DNA of 64,000 nt from assembly GCA_001599755.1 (NCBI GenBank), contig BCHX01000004.1, forward strand, positions 4,774,001 to 4,838,000, given 5' to 3'. Positions 23,146 through 34,044 of the stretch are shown here, one piece after another; the stretch's first letter is position 1; each line of letters starts with the position of its first letter. The notes under the pieces are model-generated. The model saw only the letters and a list, made by a program, of their open reading frames with translations, searched no databases and had not been told where the DNA came from. Position numbers and translations under genes: made by a program. The stretch comes from Gliomastix tumulicola (Eukaryota > Ascomycota > Sordariomycetes > Hypocreales > Bionectriaceae).

Positions 23146-23997
23146 ATGCTTCTCAAGCTTCTCTCCCCGGCTCTCTTGGCCGCTGCCGTGGTCAGAGCTT
23201 TCCCCTCGCCGGAACAGGCTCAGAACTCGGACGCGGACGGCGACCTTGTCCTCGACACGGTGAACGGCGAGTTCGAAGTGTTCAAGCGCGATGCCGTTCT
23301 GAGTGCCAGGGATCTCGAGCTCGCTGATCTGCACGGCGTCAACTTGACCGAGAGTAAGAGTACCTCCCAACTTTGACATGAGCCAACCCCGAATGCTAAT
23401 GATTGGTTGAATTCCCCCCCTTGTCCAGTGTACAAGCATTCGCACATCAAGCGCGACGACGGAGACCACATCAATATCTGGGTCACTCGCGACTTCGTCC
23501 CGCAAGACGAAGCCGAGGAGCAGGACGAGCAGGACGAGCAGGACGAGCAGGACCAGGTCACGCCACGGGCCGTCAGGCTCCGGATCGGCGACAACGCGGG
23601 TCTGCGCCCGGCCGGCGACGCCGACAGCTGCGGCAGCCACTCGAGGGACGACGCGACGAGCCAGAACTCGCCCTACACGGGGGGTGTCGAGGCCATCTTC
23701 AAGTGGGCGGACGGCTACAGCGGCCGGTTCAAGGTGTCCGGCGGCGGCAAATGGCACGACCTGGTCCTGGCCGGCTCCAACTCCGGGGCCAATGCCAAGT
23801 ACCGGGTGAACACCGTCACGCTGGGCGCTGGGAGTTCGATCGAGGTCGGGACGAAGGATGTGCGGAACGACGCCGACTGGACGCGGAAGAGGGCGCGCAA
23901 GTATGGCACGAGCTGGAGGGCATCGTCCACGGGGAGGGAGACGTGCTCAGGCCACCGTATCCGGTACAATGTCATCAGGACAGGCTACACGGTCTAG
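23146..23997 (+). CDS. Secreted protein with Kex2-type sites, unknown function
   Basis: I model exons 23146-23353 and 23429-23997, giving 258 residues. The intron starts GTAAGAG, has CTAAT and ends CCAG. The ATG was chosen because it starts a clear signal peptide (MLLKLLSPALLAAAVVRAF). Two Lys-Arg pairs (FKRDAV and IKRDDG) look like Kex2 processing sites, so residues 20 to about 80 may be a propeptide. An acidic repeat of Asp-Glu-Gln units from 9-base tandem copies lies near 23518-23553. The C-terminal part (about residues 115-258) is Gly-rich with two Cys, containing GGVEAIFKWADGYSGRF and SGGGKWHDLVLAGS, probably one beta-rich domain. I do not recognise the family. Confidence 0.75.
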
Positions 23998-25258
23998 ACC
24001 CGACGGGTCCTCCATGTTTTACGTCGCAATTGTTTCCGACGAGGTGGTCGCGGCGGTCGACGGGTTTCCGAGCAGGATATTCATACTGCTTCCTCTTGTT
24101 ATTTAGCGTAGCTGCCTGGACAACACGATTCGGAAGGAAGAGTGGGCGGCGAGCGTGGGTCTAGGCAACGTAACCAAGTTGCAGCATGAGGAATCCTGGG
24201 ATGGATTATGGGGGACGTATCGAATAATTAAAATCATGTGGAGTTGCCCGGTGGATATATCCTCGGTGAAGGTGTGCCTCGTGTGCATGCGAGTCGCTTT
24301 GGCGAAGTGTGTGCGTTGGTCACTTCGTCCCTTTTGAATGGTAGGGGATGCGGTCAAAGCTTTGGTGGGAGTTCTCAGCGGTGGCCGTTCGTAGGCTCTC
24401 GTGGTATGCTGCTGGCACAGAAGACGACGGGGATTAAGGCGGTTTCTGTCCCCTTTTCGGTCACCCACGGCTTGCCCTTTGGTGTCTGGTCTCCGAAGCA
24501 ACCAACAGCGATTACTGCCTGTCAAAGCGACACACAGTCTTGGCCTCACCTCGTCAAAACAAGCTTCGCCTCCCTGGAACAAAGATGCGGATATCTGGCT
24601 GCACTAAACTGCCAGGCGCTAATGGGCGGGATGTCCCTAGCTGCCCGCTATTAGCGGAGGAATGCATGCAGCCCCAGCAGCCCACGACCGCTGTCCCGCG
24701 ACTCCATGTTGGGCAATTAACGTGGCCGCTATTCAGGTCCAAAAGCGTGTCTTTCAATCCCCTCTCATTGAAGTGTCTCCCAGTCCCAGAGACCAGAAGC
24801 TTGGGCTCCATTGTGGGTGGGTGCAAGTACCATCGCGCGCATGCTAGCCGTAGCGGTAGAATGCAGTTGGCAGCTGCGCTGTAACCGGGTTGACGTGGGA
24901 GTTGGTGGTCACCGAGCTCCTATCAGTGCGTGTGGCTACTGCCTCCGAATTATCGATTCAGTCAAAAGTGGTGACAAACCCCGATATCTGCCTAACTCTC
25001 TGCCTTGAGGCCACCTCAAAAGGCATTTCTTAAGTGGAAGGTGGCTTGGGCTCAAAGTGCCCTGTTGGCCTGTCTGTGGCCGACGCCGTTCTGAAAGGGC
25101 GGTGCAGTGGCAATGCTGCATGTGTCGGCGTCAATGTGCATGTTGGCGGGATCTGATTGGAAGGATAAGAGCGTTAGCGCTACTGATACGCAGGAATGTG
25201 CACGTGCGTTTGAGGAAAGTGAGGCTGACACGTCGTCCTCAGGCGTAGATGGCAAACC
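23998..25258. other. Intergenic, no feature seen
   Basis: 1.26 kb with scattered short frames only. No supported gene. Confidence 0.5.
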
Positions 25259-25392
25259 CCGCATTCTCTTTCTTCCTCCTCCTCCTCCTCCTCCTCTTCC
25301 ATCTTCCTCATCCTCCCCCGTCGTCCTCGACCTCCTCTATTTTGCTCCTCATCGTCCGCATTCTCCTCCATCTCCTCTCTTCTCCTCCATTG
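25259..25392 (+). promoter_or_regulatory. Polypyrimidine tract before the ankyrin gene
   Basis: The plus strand is almost entirely C and T here, with a run of CCT repeats. It ends about 55 bases before the ATG at 25448. CT-rich stretches are common in fungal core promoters and 5' UTRs, so this probably marks the transcription start region. Confidence 0.5.
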
Positions 25393-25447
25393 CATCCACG
25401 CGGATGATTGTTTCGACGCAAATAGACGACGGTATCTCTGTCACTCG

Positions 25448-28400
25448 ATGGCGGGACTCTTTGGCGGTATCACTGGCTCCCTTGGGATGGTGCACGTGTC
25501 GATCGAAGCCGTGCAGTTCCTCAAACGGATCCCTGAGATTAAAGATGACTTTCAGAAGCTTTGTAAAGAGGTAGGGTTTCCCCAGGCCACTCCACCAAGA
25601 CCTTCGCAGGCCCGACTTAACCCCATACCTGTCTGATAGATAAACGCTATCGAAAAGCTGGTCATCGAAGCCAGATCGACGATACCCCCGGGCGCCGCGT
25701 ACCTCGAGAGCCGAATAGAAGAGATAGCACAAGATCTGACCAGGATCGCCGAAGACCTGTCCAACATCGCAGACGCGTCCAAGAGGGAGAGGGCCGACGG
25801 CACCTACACAGTCAAGACTGGGAAGTGGCTGGCACAGAGCACCCAGATCGCCGAGTTGCTCCAGAAGGCACGGAAGGCTCAAGGAGACTTGCAGTCTGTC
25901 ATGACTTCCACGCTACTCAATCTGGTGACCCGGCTGTCGATCATGGCAGGCCAGCACTCGACAGCGCTGAGTCGTATTGAGCAGCTTTCTACCGGTACAT
26001 TGCAGGGCGTTGCCCGGCTTTCTATTCTACCAGATACGCCACACTCGGAAAGCGCACACACGAAACACCAACACAGAGTCACAGAGCTGCCCGACTCATG
26101 GACGGCAGCAGACGGAGATGATGTGGACCATGACAGTGGGAGCGCATCCGTGGGGGATCCCCCTCGCCCGGGAGAGTCTACGTCACGCAGCGTTCAGCTC
26201 CAATCGGCCCGATGCCCATCGGAGATGATGCCGATGTTCTCGGAGATGTTCTCGAATCCAAGGTGCATAGACGGCTGCGGCTGTGCGTGCCACGCCAGAG
26301 CTCAGCAGCCGCGCACAAGGTCGTGGATAGGCGGCCTTGCTGCCTCCCTCGGCATACGGTACAACATGTCATCGTGGGGTATGCAGCTTGACCCCAGGTG
26401 TCGGTGCCATGGGGACTGGAACGTTGAGTTTCGGTCTCTGCTGTGGCTACGTGCGAGAACGTTGATCATCTCAGGCAATCGGCAGATATTTGTCTCTCTG
26501 CGGGCCCCAAGAACAATACCGCTGAGTGACGTGTATTGGAGTCCCCTTGATCAATCAGCTCAGTCGGTGCAACATCAGATTGTCCTGGGGAGGGCATTCT
26601 ACCCTGACGACCAAACCGAATCAGGATATGAAATGATTGTAGTAAGTGACATCAGCGCTATAGTACGCGCGTGTCTTAGTTACGAGCACCGCTAATTGTA
26701 AGCAGAATGTGATCCATGGTAGCCGTTACGACGTATTAGAGTTGTTGCTCAAGGAATGGGGGAGTATGTTGTCCAAGCAAGGATTGTCCAAGTAAGTATC
26801 CGCGGCGATGGCTTCGGCAGCCGCCTAGTGGTATCTCGCTTGTTACATCGGTACGATTGTTGGAGGGAAAAGGAAAACTGACATGATCGGCAAGACGGGC
26901 CGCATGGGCGGCGAGCATGAGAATAGAATCCAACCGCGGGCATTTGAGCGAAGTGCAATTGGGTCTCCTGCAGTCTGTGGTCTTATACGCGGAAGCAGGC
27001 GACGAACCAGCGACAACGAGCGTGCACGAGGCGGCCAAGACGGGCTTGGGCATGGCCGAGGCTCTCGCCCAGGATGAATGGGCCAAAGATGCGCCTGACA
27101 GCACTGGGCGGGCGCCTCTGCATTGGGCTGCACGAAAAGGTCATGTCGAGGCGATGCAACTGCTCATCGACCAGGGCGCCGATGTCAACATCGAGAATGG
27201 CAATAAGTACACGCCCCTCATGATTGCCGCGGTGAATGACGAAGCCGATTGCATGCGCCGGCTGCTGCTCGCTGGCTGTCGCGTCGACAAGGCTGACATT
27301 CACGGCGACACAGCATTGCATCTTGCTGCCTGGAGCGGCACGGTCGAGGCGGTTCGGCTGTTGCTGGGCGCGGGTCCAAACCTGAAGGGCAGTGCGGCTG
27401 CTGAAAATATGGATCGTGAACGACCACTGCATTCGCTGGCACAAAGTCTCGAAAACGGGGCAACGTCCGACGCGGTCGCGAGGATTGCCGGGCTCTTGCT
27501 AGAAGCATCTCCTGAGGGCCTTGAATCGCGAAATGTATATGGAAATACTCCGTTATTCACGGCCTTGGCCACTGACAACTTGCCGCTTGTGCGATATCTC
27601 GTCCGAGCCGGCGCGTCGTTGAATGTCGTCAGCTCCCGTGGTCGCAACCTGCTCCATTTCGCTGCCATGGACTCCACCGCCACCACAATCGAATTTCTCC
27701 TCGAGCAAGGCGATGCAACAGGCCAGATGGACAGGATCGACCACCGTCTGCCCGACAATTATGATGACACACCCTGGGACCAGTTCATGCATGTGGTACA
27801 TGCCCCTCCCTGGGCGTCCCTTGGCCGACACCCAGACAGACGCGCCCGGCACGCATTCGTCAAGCTGTATCGAGCCATCCGCGATAGGAACATCCGCCAC
27901 GACACCTCCGCCCTGCAAGCCACAATAAATGCTTTGTCAGACCATGATGCCGTCACCGCCCAAAGGTATCTCTCCGACCTTGCTGCGCGCAAAGCAGAAG
28001 GTCACAACACATCCCTTGCCAACTTCTATCGCGCATGCTCCTACCAGGTAAAGGCTGGCGAAGCTGAAGCCGCTAGTCTTGGGATTCAGGAAAATTTGGA
28101 TGATCTGCTCGGTGAGCTCAATAGTTCACCTTGGGACCAGGAGCCTTGGTTCCCCGTCTTTGAAGGAGCTCACTGGTGTCAGTGGGTTGATGTTCCGGGC
28201 ACCTCTTTGTGGATTGAGCCAATTGAGGCCATTCTTGACAAAAGCGCTTCTAACATATACGAGACCGAGGAGGCGCAAGGGGCAGTAGTATCTGTAAGTC
28301 AAGAGGAAGAGGAAGCGCGAGATCATGAACAGCGCCCGGATGAAAAGGAAATGTCGGAAGTGAACAGAAGGTTGGACTGCGATCGGATCACTCAAATCTA

Positions 28401-28497
28401 CTCGGACAGGGGTAGGCTCTTATATGATCACAAGGTGGATTCGTGCAGCCCACGCGAGTTCCTTCAAAGATACGAGCCAGCGGGTTCAGATAGATAG
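25448..28497 (+). CDS. Ankyrin-repeat protein with fungal STAND-like N domain
   Basis: I model four exons, 25448-25570, 25640-26641, 26706-26791 and 26895-28497, giving 937 residues; the small third exon (NVIHGSRYDVLELLLKEW) is supported by matching phases on both sides. The N terminus (MAGLFGGITGSLGMVHVSIEA...) with long charged helices resembles the N-terminal domains of fungal STAND/ankyrin proteins. A Cys/His-rich module (CIDGCGCACH ... CRCHGDWNVEF) lies at about residues 245-300. At least five ankyrin repeats follow from about residue 440, for example GRAPLHWAARKGHVEAMQLLI and GDTALHLAAWSGTVEAVRLLL. The C terminus is acidic. No NACHT or NB-ARC domain is present. An immune or signalling scaffold role is inferred from architecture only. 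Confidence 0.8.
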
Positions 28498-28780
28498 ACG
28501 CACGATACTGCGGCATCGTTGAGTGGTAAATAATGCTCTCCTGATGATTGCCCACAATAAATTGCGTATATCAAGGCTTTAATACCAAGATAAGTGATAC
28601 AAAAAATCGTAGCCTTATAGACAAAACATGAGAATTTGTGTTTGCCCAGAATCTGCGTGACTTGATAGTGGCCAGCGCTGATTAATCTTGAAGATCTCAT
28701 GGCCATGCTACCATCATCTTCCTACGCCTTGGTGCTGGGAATAGCTGACGGGGAATTCATCTCGACTCCATGGTCGTTCA

Positions 28781-30655
28781 CTACCGGGCGTCTCCGTTCG
28801 CAATCGCCATCACCGGTGCGTCGCTGCCGAAAGATTCCTCGAGACCTTTGAGCGAGGGCAAGACCTCGACCAGATGATGCGTGATGGCTTTGATGGATGC
28901 TGCATCCCCGAGAACCTTGTGCTTGGGAACGAAAGGCGCGTCGTCTCCCGAAGGCGGCGCTTCGGGCTCTGGTATGACACTGGATGCTTTACGAGTGGAC
29001 GTAGTCTCGCCTCCGCTAGCAAGTTCATTTGTTGTCTTGGAAAGAGCGGTCTCTGGAACATACAGGTGTTCAGAGATGGTAGCCGAATCAAACCGCTTTC
29101 TAGAGAAGCATGTGATCGTGTGTCAAAGGCGTACAAGACGACGAGTTGAAAGGGGTTACTTACCGCTGTAGCTGATATTGACTGGAACCACGGGGTCCAG
29201 ACCCCTGACACGCCGAACGTGGGATGTATGTCTAGCTCATAATATGCACCGGAATCGCATAATCCTCCAAGTTGGACGTTAGCTCTTGTAGAGATTTCTA
29301 GCCGCGCAAGAAGTCCACGGACTCCCAGAGAATGCCACGCTTCACATTCTCGGAATAGATGCCCGGAAGCAGAGCGTTGTAGCGCTTGTCCGGATTTGAC
29401 ACCGTGAACGTGTTCAGCGGACCCTCGTCGCCGGTAATGTCGCTGTTGCGGAACGTGTGCACGACGAAGTGGTTATCCATGCCGAGCTCCCCAGTACTTG
29501 GGAGAGACCAATCATGTTCATCCTTTGCCTGTCGAGAGTCGATCACAATGGTTTGGAAGGGACCGCCGCGGATATCGTGGCCTTCGTGCTTCAGGCAGCC
29601 GTTGCCTTTGTACGGATCGGCGCCGGGCTTGAGCCAGCTTCGGCGAGAGAACCCGTTGTGGGGGAGGTTGATCTTCGCGATGGCGATGTTGTGGCCGTTG
29701 CGAGAAAATGTGACCTAGGTAGAGGCGTCGATTTCGCCCATGCCGGGCATGAGGCGAAAGAGCTCTTCGTCGGTGTACCACTTGTATTTGCCGTACTCAT
29801 CCTTGCCGAAGATCGCATCAAAATCCCCGTCGTTCAAGGACTCGACAAAGCCAATTGGAAGGACAAAACTGCTGACAACTTCCATCTTGTCAGGACGCTT
29901 AGATTCTGACCAGCCGGATCGCATAATGTTGTAGATCATGTTGAAGAAGTGGTAACCACTGTAAGAGACTTTCCCATATCCCGTTCGGTAAGGGTGATAC
30001 GGCTCGTCGACAATCTCGGAGGGCATACGCCACTTTCCGTCGCAGTGCGTGGAGATGATGTTGGTCACCGGGCAGTCGGTCCTCTCCTGGATCTTCTTGG
30101 TCATATCAAAGGTACAGTAGAAGTCGGGGTGGTAGCGACGATGACTGTTGATTATGACGATGGTCGGCTTATCGAGGCGCTTCTGCAGACCTTGATACTC
30201 CTCGTACTGGCCCACGAAGTCCTGCGCAATGCTATACGTTGCCTCGAAGTCGGTGACGACGTGGTCCCTCGTCGAGATTGGCTTGTCCATGATCACGTTG
30301 AGGCCTTGTCGAATCGCCCACAGACCCTAGGACTTGTGCGCGAGAGGTTGCGTGCTGATCACGCAAGTCCTCACTCCAGTTCGCTCGGCGGCCTCGCTTA
30401 GCTGCTTCGCCACGGCCTCGGGCATCTCGCCCTCCAAGTCGGGGACAATAGCCAGCTCGGTGTCGGGGATAAGACGCTGCGTGTATTCGGGGACGCGGTC
30501 CTTGCAGCCCTCGATGTCGACTGCTAGGCTGAGGATGGCACGACCTTCCTCACGGAGGGTCCCGAGGTAGGGGGCATACGTTCGTCTAGCATGGTAACCG
30601 ACATCGACGAGCATGAACTTGGCCAGAGAAGGCGACCACTCCGCCAGAAACTAAG
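28781..30655 (-). pseudogene. Gfo/Idh/MocA-type NAD-dependent dehydrogenase, broken by TAG stops
   Basis: One minus-strand frame runs from about 30655 to 29232 and reads as an oxidoreductase: KFMLVDVGYHARRTYAPYL, ISTQPLAHKS, INSHRRYHPDFYCTFD, KVSYSGYHFFNMIYNIMRSGW, GPLNTFTVSNPDKRYNALLPG. It is interrupted by four in-frame TAG codons at 30329-30327, 29717-29715, 29300-29298 and 29234-29232, with sensible coding on both sides of each. After a frameshift near 29225 the code resumes (RRVRGLDPVVPVNIS), then a likely intron and a final stretch ending at 28783-28781. Each TAG can come from CAG by one C-to-T change. The 5' end is missing or lies in the adjacent aminotransferase fragment. Clearly a dead gene. 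Confidence 0.8.
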
Positions 30656-30704
30656 AAGCCGGCATTGTACGTTTTGGGGGATAGATGCGGTTTCTGTGAG
30701 GGAA

Positions 30705-31110
30705 AAAGTGTTTGCCAGTAGTATGTCTTGAAGAATGCTGGTCTTTGGAATCATGGGTACACCTTCAGCTTTCACCCCGGGGTATGTGCGGCTGACAATG
30801 CCGTTTAGGAGGTAGTGTAGAGGGAATACCTGGTCCAGAGCGCACATGAAATGGGAGAACGTCTGGGTACCCAACTGAGGAGGGGGTTGGGAGAGCACAG
30901 ATACGTCGGGGATATCAGGGGTCGAGGGCTGATGTGGGCGGTGGATTTCGTCCAGAACAAAGGCATCAAAAAACCCTTTCCTCCTGAGGAAGCCGTTTTG
31001 ACTAGGATTCAGCAGCCTGAGTCTGCATTGGAACATGGCCTTATATGCTGGATCTGGCACTGCTGATGGGAGACTAGGGGGTATATAATTGGCCGAGCAT
31101 TCACTGAACG
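30705..31110 (+). pseudogene. Class III aminotransferase fragment (C-terminal part)
   Basis: The plus strand reads LKNAGLWNHGYTFSFHPGVCAADNAV, stop, EVV, stop, REYLVQSAHEMGERLGTQL and then HRYVGDIRGRGLMWAVDFV, KKPFPPEEAV. This is the C-terminal third of a PLP-dependent class III aminotransferase. In-frame TAG codons occur before YVLKNA and at both sides of EVV, where relatives would carry Gln, so each fits CAG to TAG. Downstream the frame shifts (ALYAGSGTADGRLGG). The N-terminal two thirds with the PLP lysine are absent: the fragment abuts the 5' end of the broken dehydrogenase on the opposite strand, so a rearrangement joined them. Confidence 0.75.
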
Positions 31111-31559
31111 AAGTCTCTGGAACGGACCTAAGGTGCCAAGTCACAAATGTCACAGAAATTCAAGTCGCACCGCGCAAATCTCTCCGCGTTTCAATCTTGT
31201 TGTCCATGGGCTTGGCAAGTGGTCGCCGGCCTCAGGCACAACACCAGCGCTCAGGGATGAGTAGGATGGGGTAATCATCCACTACACTTAGCAACAGACG
31301 CCAGTCGGTCTTGGGTCTTGGAACATGGCATCATCTAGGATATTTGCAAAGGAATTAACTCAAATGGTCACTCAGGAATGGAGTCAAACGTAGTCTTTCG
31401 AGTAATCCGCATGAGAGGGTAGTATCTCGGTGCCGAAGACCCTAACACGAGCCCTCCAATGAGCCTCTTGATGTACGAAGTAGCCACTGATGGTCTCAGT
31501 AAGGTCGGCCCGGCTATTGTTCCGTCTTCGATGCTCCCGCACTTAATCCGTTACCACCC
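31111..31559. other. Intergenic, kinase promoter side
   Basis: About 450 bases before the kinase ATG. No supported gene. Confidence 0.45.
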
Positions 31560-32957
31560 ATGTATCTTTCGCCTCGACTTTTCTTTGTCTTTTCTTTCCT
31601 AGTCACTGCCTGTAAATATCCATCCAATATGACCGCTGGCACTTTATCGCCAACGCCCGCGGTGGCTCATCCCAGTACTGCGTGTATTGGCGGCAATATT
31701 ATCCCCAGCGATGACCGGGGAGACTTTGTTGAATCAGAAGATGAAGCCGATATCGAGGAAGTCTCGGAGAATCTCAACCTTTACCCCGAGGGCCTCTTAT
31801 ATCCAATCTGCATTGGCGACATGATTGTCGATCGGTATCGCATTGACCACAAACTGGGACATGGGAGCTACTCTACGGTGTGGATGGCCTATGATGTGGT
31901 CAATGAATCGGATGTTGCCCTCAAGATCATGGCGCTTGGCGAATCGGCAGAGTCAGAGCGCCAAATACAAGACGAGATTCTTCAACGTGTGAAGGATACT
32001 ACTCATCTGCTCCTATACAAGGACAAGTTTCTCTTGCCTAGTCCTCATGGCAATCATCGAGTTCTGGTTCTGCCCTTACAAGGCCCGAATTTTCAAGATT
32101 ACCCACACCGGAGACCGGTTGCCACCCGTATCTCGTTGGCTGCACAGTTATTGATGGGCTTGAAATCCTTACATGATAACGGATTCATACACAGTGGTCA
32201 GTTCAGTTGTGAATTTTCCCTACTGTCTCATTCCTCTTAAACCTTGGCTCTGATGAATCGAAGTTTATACTCATAAATCACAACAGACATCAATAGTGCA
32301 AACATTATGTTCAACCTGCACTCCCTTCCCGACAGAGACATAACGACAAAATATAAGCTGATTGGGCGGCCCCAAAAGATGCGCCTATTCACGGAGCAGT
32401 GGAAGGAGGGCGAGCTCGTCATGCCAATGACACCTGACCAGAGTTTGGTGGGACTCAGTATACTCCTCGGCGACTTCGGCTTGACACAAAAGGCCGGCAG
32501 CGTAGCAGGACACAAGTTACAGTCGCCCGCTGCGTATTGCGCCCCCGAGCGATGTCATGGCAACTACCCTAGCTTTGCTTCGGATATGTGGAGCTATATG
32601 TGCCTCTTCTTCGAACTCTATACGACAGCTTGCCTATTCCCCGGCCCAGGGTACGCAGGTATCATGTCCGGGATAGTCAATGCCCTTGGACCTCTGCCCT
32701 TGGCCTGGAAAGGATCGTATCACGCGAACGGGCCCCCCGACAACTCGTGGTACAATCCAGATCGCCAGCCGCACTCAGACGCAACTCTTGAGGCCAAACT
32801 GGCAAGACTGCGGCCCGATATCAGCGCAGCAGAACGAGGACTTGTGCTGCATATCTTGAGGTGGGGACTGTCTTTGCTACCAGAACGGCGCCCAACGGCC
32901 ACGCAATTGCTTGAAGACACTTCCTTCAAAGAGCTTCATATGATGAATGGATTGTGA
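31560..32957 (+). CDS. SRPK-like protein kinase with an atypical catalytic loop
   Basis: I model exons 31560-32196 and 32287-32957, giving 435 residues; the intron donor is GTCAGT and the acceptor ACAG. A second ATG at 31629 would give 412 residues and may be the real start, because the first 23 residues look like translated 5' UTR or a hydrophobic leader. The kinase fold is complete by motif: LGHGSYSTVW glycine loop, VALKIM lysine, LGDFGLTQ metal motif, and YCAPERC. The catalytic loop, rebuilt across the splice, reads HSDINSANIMF: the catalytic Asp and the metal Asn are kept, but the usual Lys two after Asp is Asn. SR-protein kinases of moulds often vary here. Activity is uncertain. Confidence 0.85.
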
Positions 32958-33434
32958 ACAACTTTGGTATCCTACACCACGAACCAGTGATGGAAAGAGG
33001 CGGCTCTTTGAGTTTCACTCCTTTAGATCCAAGGATCTTAAGGCCACTCTTTCAATCCCTCTCTAAGGGCGGTGTCGGGCTGTTCTGCCCTTATCTCTCT
33101 GTCCGTTGACGCGTTACCTCGTTCAAGAACGCTATACTCTTTTCCTTTACGTGCGGTCGACTTGTCGGGCACAGAGAGTCTGATAGTCCCCATTTTATTA
33201 GCATGAACGAAAATAAAAGTAGTACAAGATCCAGAAGTTCAGTGATGTTTTGTGTTGCTTCACCTAGGAAACAGGTAAGCAAGGATTATTAAGCACAATG
33301 GAGCATAAGTAACTTGCTTGGAGATGATTTTTACATGGCAGAATCTGGGTCAGGGTGCATAGCGGATTAACAATCGTTGGTAAGGAAGGATAATAAGGGC
33401 TTGCGCAGGCCACTTGTGAAGCTGTATCTCGTAA
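32958..33434. other. Intergenic, no feature seen
   Basis: About 480 bases between the kinase and the P450 relic. Nothing recognised. Confidence 0.5.
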
Positions 33435-33830
33435 CGAGAGCTTCTACTATACGGTACCCATGTTCTCGGTCCATAATCTATGGTGTCCTCGGACCCAGCT
33501 GTCTATACGGACCCGGAAACGTTTGATGGCCTTCGATATTGCAATATTCGGAAGAATGCTGAGGGAACTGCCTCGAGCCGACACCAGTTCACGAGCACAT
33601 CGCCAGAGCAGCTATACTTCGGATTCGGACGTCAAGGCTACCCGGGAGGTTCTTTGGGCGCACCGCAATCAAATGCATCATTCTACACTTATTGCAGGAG
33701 TACGGCATAAGACTAACAGACATGAAGGGGGGCCGGCCACAGAATTCCATCAAAGGGCAATGATATTCCCCAGTGAGACGGCTCAGATTTCATTTAAGAA
33801 GTTAGATAAGGGGATAGTCATCCAGTCCGC
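33435..33830 (+). pseudogene. Cytochrome P450 C-terminal relic
   Basis: One frame reads GTHVLGP, TAA, SMVSSDPAVYTDPETFDGLRY then HQFTSTSPEQLYFGFGRQGYPGG, which is the end of a fungal P450 including the heme loop. The invariant heme Cys position is Tyr (TAC at the place where TGC is expected). Just after it the frame shifts and continues RFFGRTAIKCIILHLLQEYGIRL and MKGGRPQNSIKGQ before a stop. The rest of the P450 is absent upstream. The TAA and the TAC can both arise by C-to-T change in a CpA context on one strand or the other. Confidence 0.75.
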
Positions 33831-34044
33831 ATAATACAGTCGCCGGATGCTTTGGGAATTGATTTTAGTGAACTGGAACCCGCCCAACAGAGGGCCCTCA
33901 GGATCTCTGAAGCTGTGTAGTTTCACTATAGATACTACATGCTGCCCCATGCGCGACTTGTTGTAAGCACCCATTTCAGCCGGCTTTGAAGATGAAGTAG
34001 GAACATACGAAAGCATGGATTCACGCAGACATCTGGGCTTCGCT

